This document shows, one piece after another, positions 23,901-34,719 of a stretch of 64,000 nt of DNA. Origin of the DNA: Adiantum capillus-veneris (Eukaryota; Streptophyta; Polypodiopsida; Polypodiales; Pteridaceae); NCBI GenBank assembly GCA_014529385.2, contig CM043959.1, forward strand, positions 11,935,309 through 11,999,308, written 5' to 3'. The notes under the pieces were generated by a model. It made no database searches, was not told the DNA's origin, and saw nothing but the letters and a program-made list of their open reading frames with translations. Every line of letters starts with the position of its first letter. Within the stretch, counting starts at the first letter, position 1. Position numbers and translations under genes: made by a program.

Positions 23901-24650
23901 ATACAAATCAGCTAAAGCTATTACCTAAAGGAGGGCAACTCATTGTTCCAATTGCACCAAGAAAGGAGGAATGGAAAATAAGCAATCAGCAGACCGAACC
24001 ACAAAGTAGTCATTCTTCTCCATTTCCTCAACAATCAAATGCTACATATAGCATGCAAGGAGTCATGAAAATTTGGGTACGAAAAGCATAGCTTAAGGAT
24101 AAGTCGATTCAAATCTGGGTGCCTAAAACTTCACCGACAAAACAAAAGAAGGTTCCAAGGGTTAAAACATAGAGACAAGCATCTCCGATCAAGGAACCTA
24201 ACAGGGATATGGTTTGGAAGAAAAAAGAGCACTTATCTTCTCCTCATACTGTAAAACCATTCAAGCAATGGTGAGTTAAATCTCAAAAGACCGGAGACAC
24301 ACCATGCAGCACCAAGCCGACCAAGCTACTAATGGCAAGAAAAAACTCGACAACAATCAAAAGTGCTACCAACAGCTCAAGCAATCTGTGTGCTAAAGCA
24401 TCCTGATGGTACAATCAAACAGAGAGCACACAAGCTACAAGAATTGCTCTTTGAAAGACATCAATAGCAAACCTCGACATCGGAAACCCTTGAGTCAATT
24501 ACTCAAGACCCAAATCTTGCACATCATATTGGTTTGAATTGCATTGAGCTTCATAGCATGGTAGAGCCAACCACGGCTATGCATAGACATAATTGTTCAT
24601 CCCATGCACACAGTCGTCCCGGAGTACGCCATCTAGGAGGGTTGAAAGGG
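20914..24650 (+). mobile_element. Ty3/gypsy retrotransposon fossil (copy 2)
   Basis: Starts inside reverse transcriptase (LNPEKCTFMGRQGKNLGHI), then RNase H (HVDASNFAIGC, about 21.3-21.65 kb), the integrase HHCC zinc region (to about 22.44 kb), the integrase core (about 22.5-22.88 kb: GIDFVGPIQPP, TPYHPQENGQAEHTNK) and a C-terminal integrase tail to 23.41 kb (FKKGDLVLIYSL; SPSGTIKLSTLDG). Beyond it, at about 23.6-24.1 kb, is a retropepsin-like stretch (ADTGARVNAVS; MILGIP), unusual after integrase. A likely polypurine tract precedes 24651. The 5' half is missing and the copy is broken with several breaks, fewer than in copy 1. Confidence 0.88.
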
Positions 24651-26700
24651 CACTAAGTACTAAGTACTAATTACTAAGTACTAAGTAATTAAGGGAAATG
24701 TTAAAAGAGGTCATCATCAAGGGATAATATCTTCCCGATGAGTGTAAATAGTGTATATAGTATCAAAAAATCATAAAAAATAGTCCTTTTTTGAGTATTT
24801 TCATCATTTTTGTTGATTTTGTTGATAATGAGGCTTAAAAATAGAAAAATCCAACAAAAAACAATAAAGTTGTGTTTTTCAAGGAATTTTTCTTAATTAT
24901 TGGATTTTTACTTTATTTTTTAAGAGCATTTTTTCAAATAAACAGGTGAAAAATTAATAATAAATAGCAGGGAAGCTCAGATGGAAAAATGGAAGACATG
25001 ATGGTGATAAAAAAGACAAGGTGGACAAACACAAAAAATTTCAATGAAATCAGAAGATGGAAGCGGGAAGCCTAAATTAGGTGACCATGTCAAATTTTGC
25101 AAAATTCTTGCAGAATGAGCTACTGGAATCCGGTCACGGAAATTTTTGAGTCTAGCATAGATTTGACGGCCTAGTAGTACTAACGGGGGAATCTGGGGAA
25201 ATTTGGTTTGGAAAGTCCGGGTATAGATATCTAAGGTAGGCGAAAACCACCTCATTTTCACTTGGAGCCTTTGCAGAGAGAGATTTCGACCTCTTTCGTG
25301 CGACTTTTCCGGAGCCCACAGTTGACCATTTTCAGCGCCGTCTCACACGAGACATGAGGGGTAAGTTCTTTAATCAACAATGATCCATTTTGTACGGCCG
25401 GTAGCTAGTCTAAAGTCCTAGGAAAAACCCTAGAAACCGAGTAGTGCACAAAGACCTACGACCTAAAACTGACCATAGCGGCCTGCTAGCTTGACCAAAT
25501 CGGATGGGATTTGAACCATAACATGCCCTAACATAATAGAACCTTTCTATACCATCAGATGACCATTCAACACTGGTTGAGGGGGTCCCCAGTAGAAGAG
25601 TTAGGTTTTTGGCAAATGCCAGAATTCCGACCTGACTCCACGGATGGCTTGCTTATGAGGTCCATATACATTGTATATGATTGGTTTGGTGAAATCCATC
25701 AAGCAATCCCTTGAACAGCAGAAAATGGCTCAAAGGTTACAAAGCGTCAAATTCAACATACGAGGTCAAACTGACTCCAAATGAGCCAAAATTGGACAGG
25801 TTGCTTCACGACTATGTTGCAGACAAGTCCAAAGCCTCAAAGTTGACCGACCAACCCAACAGGAAGTGTAGTCACAAAAGGCGTTGATTTCAAAGTCGAC
25901 AGAGCACAAAATGATTCCGGCATGACCAAACTTGACCAAATTCAATTTAGGACTTGTATTAGGTGTATGAAACATGTCTAGGTCAAATTTTGTAGGTTTT
26001 GCAAAGTTTTTATCACTGTTGTAAATAATCGTGATTATTTACTTTTGCATCAGTTTTTCTTGAAAATTGTCACTTCACCTTACCTATCATGTGTACACAC
26101 CTATTACATGCCAAAAATCAAGGATGAGCCAAAATGACTACCCATTACTTGTAAAATTGTCAGAAAACGCAAAGAAGTCTTTGCAAGACAAAATTTGGGT
26201 TATGGACAACATGTCTTGATCCAAATCACTTCATATCGCATACCCAAGGTCTATACAATGCCTAGAACCAATTTTTACCAAAAAGTGTCAATTTAGAAGA
26301 AAAGTTAATAATTACGATTATTTACTTTCTGGTCAAAATTGGGGAATTTTGATATTTTGCCATTATACATCCAAAGTACATGAGGTGTTAAGCCCACTAG
26401 CCAACTTTGAATCAATTTGGAGTTCAAAATCTCAAATTTCCTTTATATCTACTGTTTCAGAGACTTAAAGCCAAAATCTGGTACCATTTTCACCCTATGC
26501 ATCCAAATGAGCCCAGATTTCACTCAGAGCATGTATTTGGTATATACTTCAAGCCTATAAAGCCAAGTTTGCAAAAAGTTTTGAAAATTTTCCTCAGCTG
26601 TAAATAATCGCGATTATTTTCTTTGGTTGCAACTTTTTGTTTTGACTATACAGTTTCGTTCGTTGCATGTTTTGACAAATCTGCTAACTTTGCACCCTAC
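24651..26700 (+). mobile_element. Likely LTR and long leader of an LTR retrotransposon
   Basis: After the purine-rich CTAGGAGGGT, a sequence starting TGAAAGGGCACTAAG could be the LTR start; TACTAAG repeats follow. From about 25.34 kb the DNA is non-coding. A palindromic motif like TAAATAATCGCGATTATTTA recurs near 26.02, 26.31 and 26.60 kb, and a similar one at 49.19 kb lies at the same place relative to another LTR. I could not find a second LTR copy with the same sequence, so the borders are tentative. Confidence 0.4.
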
Positions 26701-28071
26701 TCATTGAACAGTAGCCATGCAAGCAGCAGAGAGGGCCAAGAAGAAGCTAAACCAAAAAGAGAAACTACAAGAACTTTCCGCGTATCAACTAGACCCCGAG
26801 TCAGTCAAAGGAGCAAAGGCATCCTACCTCTCTAGAGAATAGATGGAAGAGCACCACACTACGGTTTGCACTGGCAGATTCAAGAGTGAAGAAGGGAATC
26901 GGGCATTAGGTGGAGTTGCAATCCTGCCCAAAGAAGTCTATGATGTAGCTGCCAAATGAGAAACCAAAGAAGTTAACCGCAAGTTGGGGCTCAGGGATTT
27001 CTACGAACAAGAGCCTTGCGGAGTGGATTTCGAGAAGGCTTATGAGCTTCTATCCACAATCAAAGAGGACGGAACCGCACAGATATCCGACACCCAAGGG
27101 CACAAGGTCAAAGTAGTGATCACAAAAGAGATAGTGGCAGAGGCACTCGAACTGCTCACAGAAGGAATGACCATGCGAGCAAGAGACAGGAAAATCGCAG
27201 GAACATTTACCAAAGAGACAACCACGGCTACATTCATTGACCTCATTCCCAAAAAAGTGGAAGAGACAGCCCGTTTGTACCACCAGCACTTCCATTTCTT
27301 GGTAAAAAAGCCACCAAGGTACACTACACCAAATCACGCTGTCACCACCACATTCACTTAGGTTCTCAAGTAGATAACATGACATGGACCACGTGTAGTA
27401 TGTCTTGACAACCTTGATGGGCACCAAGATGGAAGGAAAAATCACGTACTTGGGTGCCCCAGAGGTCTTGAGTAGAATAGAATAGCATGCCATTGGCATG
27501 GTTGCCTGCCCCTGATCAGAACACATGGATATTGGCAGCACAACCCTCTCCAAGAGCTACAAGGTCAGGTAAAAGATTATATAAATCTGATGAAGAGTCA
27601 ATTGATAGCTGGCCAGAATGGCACAGTAGTGAGAGCTCTGGCAACGAAGAAAAGAGAGCTCGGAGAGAAGAGATGAAGAGAAAATTTGTGGCCGCACACC
27701 AAGAAGAGCCATCTCAAAAACAAGCGTGCTTTGAAAGAGAGAAACAAGCATACTAGCGCAGTAGGCAAGCACAAGGGAAGGACCCAGAAAAATGGGTACC
27801 TTCTGGACTTAAAGGCCCTTGAATAGAGCATCATACAAGAAAAGAGGCGGATGATCCAACAGAGCATTTAGAAAGAATGTACCAAGAGGCTAAAGCTCTA
27901 AAGCTGAAGGAGGCAGAAGAAACTGCAAAGAAAGCCAAGGAAGCAGAATACCAAAGGCAAGCCGAGGAAACGGCTAGCCAAGAGCAAAGTCGTGGATCTC
28001 CCCGACCCACCTCGCTTATGAGTCTGCAAGATCCAATATGGTCCGTTTTCAACAACCATACTATACACTAG
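26700..28071 (+). mobile_element. gag-like/charged ORF remnants of an LTR element
   Basis: Plus-strand stretches (for example 26984-27361 and about 27.58-28.05 kb) encode highly charged, helical, Lys/Glu-rich protein of the sort found in the extra ORFs or gag of large plant gypsy elements (EKAYELLSTIKEDG; LKEAEETAKKAKEAEYQRQ). The fossil is broken, with several breaks. Similar coiled-coil protein resumes at 46.7 kb, on the other side of the large DNA element, so this may be the left half of a split retroelement. Confidence 0.5.
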
Positions 28072-28100
28072 AGTGTTTTTGCACATGTTAGTTTACAAAT

Positions 28101-28125
28101 ACACACACACACACACACACACACA
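28101..28125 (+). repeat. (AC)n microsatellite
   Basis: Twelve AC dinucleotides just inside the likely left border of the large element. Confidence 0.9.
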
Positions 28126-28367
28126 TGCTCATGCACCGAAAATTTTCTTCCCACACATGCTTCATTTGATAAAACAATTAAAATGTAAGTTGCAAGAAAA
28201 TCTTGGGTGACTAATGTGAAAAAAAACACCATTCATATTGAATAAGATTTCTTGAAGATTACAAAGGTGGGATGCCATTATCAATGTTGATAATGACCAT
28301 AGCTATGGGTGGACTAATTGGACCCATTGCTAGAAGATTACAAAGTTGAAAGGCGAATGCTAACCGA

Positions 28368-30950
28368 TCATTCCTCTTCATTTGCATTGACATTTGATGG
28401 TGCCTCATGTTCATCAAGTTTCAACTGACTCTCTTTGGCCTTGAGGATTATTGCCTTTGGAATCTTGATTTTTTCAGAAATTCGTCCACCCTTGGGCTTC
28501 CATGCCCAAATGATGCAGCTAGTGTCTTCCCAACGTTGAGGATCATTGATGTTCTCTCTCCAATACTTGTTCCAACAATCCTTGTAAACCTCCACATCAC
28601 TTTCATTCTTCTTCTTTGAAATTGGTGCCCAGTATTGTATCTTCACTTGAAGATAGGTTGCCGAGTCATTGTTCTGATCAATATCTGTTGCTGCCACTCC
28701 TAACCAAATTGGGTAATTTTCATCACAAGGTTGCACAAGTACAAAGTCTCCCTTTGCCACATCAAGAGTTGGGTTGAACTCCTCAGCAAGTTTGTTGCGC
28801 ATTGGACCACAATAGTGTCCCTCTATTATGTCAAGTGCTTCATCTAGACCATCTTCAATGGAACTTCAAGAGGATGATCTTGTTTACGCATACTCCTTGG
28901 CCAAAAGTCATCAAATAAAGTGTTTTCACTTTGTCCAGGGTTTTGCATAGCTTGCATGAGATTCTCCCAGTACATAAGAACTGGGTTGATCCACCTAGCA
29001 TACTCACTTTCATCTCCTTTCTCTTGCAAGTGATCTTTCCACCAACTAACATACTTATTTATTCCTTCCATAACTTTCTCACTATCTTTAACATACTCAA
29101 AGGGTGGTAATACTTTTGGAACACCTTCAGGAAGCTTGGATCCTCCTTGGTCATTTCTCTTCCATAACTCTATACCATTTTCGGGTAACCAATCCACATT
29201 TTTAGGGTGCACTTTGTATTGCATCAAAGGTATTCCATCACTCATATAGAACCTAAATTGCAATGGCTTTGAATGACCCACTAAGCTATCTACTCCATTA
29301 TGTAAGAACCCCTTTACAAATCCTTTAAAGTCTGCCACCTTTTGTGGGAGAAAAGGTGCTGGATGCATGCTAACACACTCACTGAAGATCTTCATCAAAT
29401 GTGGAAATGTAAAAATGGCTTGTTTTCTAAGATTCCCAGAAAAGCGACCGAACAATGCATCAATGTCTTCATGAGTGTGACCAACCATAAGAAATCCAAG
29501 TTGTACAGTGTCAAAGACTCCTCGTGCAACCAACAATGATAGGTATGCAAACACATATCGATTCTTATTTTCTGAACCACAATTGTCAAGTTGCAACAAC
29601 AATGTTCTTGGCAACCTCTTGAACCCAAATACATTGCCATCCTCCTGTACATGTGCATTAGTACCAAAGATTGATTGCATCCTTGGACAATCATTTCCCT
29701 GTCTAGAAGCAAAATTCTTAGTGTCCACATTCACATTTGTGATTAGATTAGTCTCTGCCTCTTCATTCTGAGCACTCTGTTCCTTGCAGTACTGGTTTTT
29801 CTCCTTAAGCACTTTCATATGGTGATAGAGAGAATCTGTAGACAAAACAAAATCAAAAAGATTTGTTCGTGGTTCTACACTTGAGTTTTCTAAGCTCAAG
29901 TCACCAAACATATGTTTATCTCTTCTTTCTAAGTTTCTTAGACATTTTGAGAGAGATGCAATTGTGAAGTTGGGATCACTCGGCCATAATCCCAATGCAA
30001 AGTGACCATAAGTTGTTTGTCCATGTCCATGAGTGAGCATTCCTGTCAAGGATACTGGAAGCCTCTCAACTCCATTGAGAGATTTTGGAACTGGTTTAAT
30101 TTGTGGTATAGCAGTCTTACTCTGGTCCATCTTGTCATGTATAATGCACAAGAACTTGGTTGGATTCATTTCTGAAGAGCTCCTCCAAGCATAGTACAGA
30201 TTTCTATAGCTCATTTGTTGCAACATGTGTGATCTCCTCTATGCCATGTATCTAGCACGCTCCACCTGATTTTTGGTAGACTCTAGCTTGACCTTTATGG
30301 ATGTGCAAATGTCACATTTAGAGAATGTGCTTGATTTTGATAAAGTGACTGTCTTGAAGACTGTGTTCCACAACCTTGAGAATGTTGGCCATGACAACGT
30401 TTTGTATTCCATTGTGACAAGTTTGTCGTTTACTTCCCGCAAAATGTCCACTTGTTTGTACATCGTTGGTAGAACACGTTGAGTTTCCCGAGTGCCATGC
30501 ATGGTTGTCCTTGACTTATGTGGCATTTGATCTGCATTATTATCTATGCAGCCTTGTATGAGTGCTTTTGCCATCTCAAAATGTGTCAAGCTCTTCCTTA
30601 TTATTCCAGTGTTTCCATGAATGCCATTGCATGCTCCATCCAAGAATTTTTTACGTAGCCTATAAAATGTTGACTTTCCTATTCCATGCATTACATACCA
30701 TGCTTTACTACATACCTTCTTTCCATCAAAAGTAAACTCAAAGCATTCCTCTTCTTGATCTTTTCTATGAGCCATGCTCATACAATCCAATACAAATGTG
30801 CATCGACTAGTGTAGCTTTGTCCCCAAAAGTCTGCCCTCACTTGCATGATTTTGGATCTGTTTCCAATCTGGCAGCATCGCATCTCACAACAATCAATTG
30901 TTGCAACTTTGTGAATGTTTGTAGCATCACATTGTTAGTTGAAAGCATGA
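28368..30950 (-). pseudogene. DUF7869-type transposase, lightly damaged
   Basis: Read from 30950 down: a Cys-rich N-terminal segment (CCQIGNRSKIMQVRADFWGQ), a helix-turn-helix-like HGIGKSTFYRLRKKF region with HGNTG (as in this family), CDICTSI, then the DUF7869 core with LLQLDNCGSENKNRYVFAYL and LGFLMVGHTHEDIDALFGRFS, whose Asp and His-Thr-His-x-Asp-x-Asp residues are the conserved, probably catalytic ones. The C-terminal exon (28802-28368) has the GDFVLVQP...W domain often found at the end of these proteins. An in-frame TAG at 30239-30241 and a frame change near 28.85 kb interrupt it. The family is annotated in plants, animals and fungi and I infer a DDE-like transposase; the damage suggests the copy is inactive. 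Confidence 0.75.
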
Positions 30951-30953
30951 GCA

Positions 30954-31811
30954 TTACCTTTTTTTTCTTCTAGGCCTAACTTTATGTACATAACTCCTTT
31001 TATTACCTGTCCCATCTCTTATATCATAGTCACCGCCAATGGCATCCTTCTCTCTATCATTTTGAGTATGAAGAAGAAGACCTAGTTCTGTACTGGTGGT
31101 ACCTTCTTCAAAACTAGTTTCAGTGTTGTTATGTATGCCATCATCCTCATAGTCATCACTGGAAGCATATAAGCTGTCAAGGGAACCTCCCGTTTCTTCC
31201 ATGAGGAAATCTTGAATACCCTCAATGGTAGAAGAGGATCCAGTGTCTTTGATCAAAGGCTCACCATTCTTAAATGTGAGCTGCCTAATAGGCCATCTTA
31301 CCAAATTCAAACTTGAAATATCACTTTGATGTAGATGCATCGACCCTTCCACAATGACACCCAAGCTACTCTCACCTAGTTCAGTACAGTTTATAGCCTC
31401 ATATGGGTGGACTAGCAATACCACTCCATTACCAAGTTTTGTAGATCTATTGTCAGCCCAAAGGATGACTCTTTTCTCTTTCCAACTCGCTCTATCTATC
31501 AAGCCATCTTCTTGACCAACAAGAAAATCCTCATCTATTGTGTGAGATTTTCCTCTGTCCATAACAATATTATGCAATGGCCATTTGATGATTCTTCCAA
31601 CCACTTGAGACATGGTTCTTGCATCCATTGTGACGAATGGAATCAAGAAGGTGTCATCAAAACTTTCTAGTACATGTATCGCCACACATGTTGTGCCAAT
31701 CAATTCAAAACCACAACATTGAGATGCATCAGTGGAATAAATAACCCCACGAGCTTTCCTTGTGGAACCATCAACAAGAAACACTGAATCACCTTGTTTT
31801 GGACCTTGCAA
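30954..31811 (-). CDS. N-terminal exon of the transposase gene, DUF8039-like
   Basis: A 285-codon frame ending RPRRKK, followed by a GT donor near 30960 that leads toward the DUF7869 coding part. Residues 1-90 (GDSVFLVDGSTRKARGVIYS... FLIPFVTMDARTMSQVVGR then IKWPLHNIV) resemble DUF8039, a domain seen in proteins of plant En/Spm-like transposons. The middle is acidic (SSDDYEDDGIHNNTE) and the end is basic, possibly a nuclear signal. The frame is intact. It is either the first large exon of the DUF7869 gene or a second protein of the same transcript. The assignment to DUF8039 is from memory of the pattern. Confidence 0.5.
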   Translation of the reverse strand: MQGPKQGDSVFLVDGSTRKARGVIYSTDASQCCGFELIGTTCVAIHVLESFDDTFLIPFVTMDARTMSQVVGRIIKWPLHNIVMDRGKSHTIDEDFLVGQEDGLIDRASWKEKRVILWADNRSTKLGNGVVLLVHPYEAINCTELGESSLGVIVEGSMHLHQSDISSLNLVRWPIRQLTFKNGEPLIKDTGSSSTIEGIQDFLMEETGGSLDSLYASSDDYEDDGIHNNTETSFEEGTTSTELGLLLHTQNDREKDAIGGDYDIRDGTGNKRSYVHKVRPRRKKR

Positions 31812-31949
31812 TTTTTGAGAAAATCAAGAGATATCAGTAAAATTGTATGTCTGAACATATAACTGAAAATTTAATGCATTCCCAAGATACACTCACAATT
31901 TTGGCAAAATATTGCATCCCATTCAATTAAGAAAATATACACTGAGTCA

Positions 31950-32770
31950 GTCCATGGAGGATGGTAGGAGGCTCGAGCTCAAGTTTGAGCCTGTATATAC
32001 ATCCAAGTGCTAGAAATATAAAGCTGACAAGAGTTGCAAGATAGGAACTATGTTACATTGCAGAGGTACCCTTGGAATTTGATAGGAGGATGGAGCCTTT
32101 ATGCACATCCAAGTGCTAGAAATATATAGCTCACAAGAGTTACAAGATGGATCTCGAGTTATACTGAATCAACCCATTGGGGATGGTAGGAGGCTCGAGC
32201 TCAAGTTTGAGCCTAAATGTACATCTAAGTGCTAGAAATCTAAAGCTGAAAATAGGTCCAATATGGCGCCTAAGTTACAATGCCGGAGCATAGATGGAGC
32301 CTAAATGTAGGTCTAAGTGCTAGAAATCTTTAGCTTAAAATAGTTGCAAGATGGATCTCAAGCTATAAGTTAACCCACGCACGACGGTAGGAGGCTCAAG
32401 CTCAAATTTGATCCTAGATGTACATCTAAGTGCTATAAATACCTAGATAAAAAGAGTTTCACAAAGCCAAAGTTTCATAGAGGCAAGCATGGAATTTTGT
32501 AGGTGGCTCGATCTCAAGTTTGAGCCTAAATGTACATCCAAGTGTTAGAAATCTATACTTGTCACACGGGTTGAAAGATGTAGCCCAAGTTACATGGAGG
32601 CACCCATGGAATTTGGTAGAAGGCTTAAACTCAAGTTTGAGCATAGATGCACATTCAAGTGTTAGAAATCTACGAGCAACATGTGTGAGAAAAAACCCAA
32701 GCTATGTTGAAGTAGCCTTGAATTTGGAAGGAGACTCAAATTGAAGTTCGAGCTATATTATACATTTAAA
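31950..32770 (+). repeat. Palindrome array I, upstream of the transposase gene
   Basis: Five to six units of about 110-200 bp, each with a near-palindrome of the form GGCTCGAGCTCAAGTTTGAG and a partly conserved spacer (TACATCTAAGTGCTAGAAAT). Copies are seen near 31.97, 32.19, 32.39, 32.51 and 32.63 kb. They lie directly before the transposase frame, so they may act as regulatory or transposase-binding sites. Confidence 0.75.
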
Positions 32771-34013
32771 GAGTTGTAAGGTGGAGCCAAGGTAATGATG
32801 AGCTTTACATCAAACCCAAGTTTCTTTGAATGACCTATCAAAAGAGTCGGAGCTTACAAGAAGGTGAGGCTTCAAAGTAGTTGCATGAGTGGCTCAATCG
32901 AGCCTAGTTAGTCATATAGTTTTCTTTTAGGATAGGACATTAGTTCGAGTATAGGTAGCCTTGGAGATTATGCTATGACAATTGAGCGTTGATGGACATT
33001 CAAAATACAATGGGGTTTTTTTCTCAGTTGTTTATGTGTAAATCAATTCTTGGTGATTATAGTCCCGGTGTTTTACGTGTTGTAGCAGGACAATTTTACA
33101 TGCAAAAAGGTGCAATGAAATTGGTTAAGGAAGAGGGTTGGTGGAGGTGGGTCCCTCACTCATTGATCCTAAGAGGTTTTAGCCAAGGGAAGTCAAAACT
33201 ATGTCCAACTTGTGAGTATTATTTTCCCAAAACTCTCAAAAAACTAGTTCTAGACACCCCTAACTTCGTCGAATTTTTTGACCCCTTAAACGTCGTTTTT
33301 TTGAAAACTGTTCATAAAACCTTGTAAACAACAGTTTTCTAAATAGGGTTTGTTCAGAAAAGTGTAGAGCCGCTCTCAAGCTACAGGCTCATAAAAAAAG
33401 TTTTGCAATTGGACTCCGTATGTGAAAGTTATGCTGATTTTCGTGAAAAGTTTTTTTTTCACTTCTTTTAACCATCATGAAAACCATTAGTTTTGGTCCA
33501 CGCATGTGAGTTTGCTAATCTAACCTTGGTAGGGTTGGTGGGAAAAGCTATTAAAGGCTTTTTAATGCTTTTAAAACCTTCTATATTATAATAGGTTTGG
33601 ATTTTTCTACAGACACTGACGAATTCGACGATGGCGCGACAAGTGAGATTCTTTACTCCCGCATCTCCTTGCCCTCTGCGAATCTTCTCGCGGCCCCACA
33701 AGGCTCTTTTTCAAAACTCTATATTAATTCTCTATCTCTCCCTCTCTCCCTCTCTCTCTTCTACATTAAAACAGGGTTTCGGTTTTGTGCAGACAGTGAA
33801 AAAACTAACGACGACGTGACAGGTATGGCTCTTTACTTTCCCATCTCCCTCTCCTCTATGAATCTATTTGCAGTCCCAAAAGGCTCTACATTAACTCTGT
33901 GTGTGTGTGTGTGCATATCTTTCTCTTTTTGATTGCATGTGAAGATCTGATTGCAATTTAGATTTGAAATTTGAATTTCAAATTCGAAAGGCTTATCCAG
34001 GTGCACTTCTTTG

Positions 34014-34056
<43 letters not shown>

Positions 34057-34700
34057 TGTGTGTGTGTGATATCTTCTTCTAATCTTTCTGTGTAATTACC
34101 ATCAGCTCCTCTTAATCACTCCCTAATCTCTCTGTGTAATCTCCCTTGCCTCCGCTTAATCACTCCCTAATCTCTTCTAATCTCTCTATGTAATCTCCTT
34201 TGCCTCCTCTTAATCACTCCCTAATCTCTTCTAATCTCTCTATGTAATCTCCCTTGCCTCCTCTTAATCACTCCCTCCCTTCCTCTTAATCTCTCCTAAA
34301 CCTGCATCTCAAAAGTTCCGTCTTCAATATCATTCTATTAGTTTCTAATCTCTATTTAATCTACTTCTAATGACTACTTATACTCATTATTGTTTGCTAC
34401 CATCTCCTTGATACACCTTTTAAACTCTATCATTAAGTTAATCAAACTACAACTACCTCTAAAATCACGCTCTATAAATTGAAAGTAAGTGGCTATTCTT
34501 TAATTAGAGTACTTAATCAATAAGTACTTTAATTAATTTTTTTTAAACTGTAATTAAGTAATTAATCTACTTAAAGAAAAAGATAGATAACAATACTTAC
34601 TTGGTTGGGTACTGAGTGTGACATTTCCACTTGACGTAGATTCTTTGCTTTTGATATTTAGCTTGTTTTTGGGGCCTTGTTTCCTTGTTGAGAAACTAGA
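32771..34700. other. Central spacer of the large element
   Basis: No supported gene; a 112-codon frame at 32989-33327 has no recognised domain. A diverged direct duplication of about 115 bases is present at 33593-33710 and 33770-33890 (both contain GACGA(C/T)G, a CTTTACT stretch and end in AAGGCTCT). A (CT)n run lies at about 34018-34054 and a minisatellite at about 34085-34275 with a unit near 54 bases (CTCTTAATCACTCCCTAAT). AT-rich sequence follows to 34.7 kb. Confidence 0.55.
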
Positions 34701-34719
34701 ACAATGAGCTGATGTAGCT

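Noticed and set aside
33597-33932. Frames at 33.6-33.9 kb as a 5' exon of the ParB-like gene
   Set aside because: The block is a duplicated non-coding unit with CT runs; no splice path to 37.7 kb could be supported.
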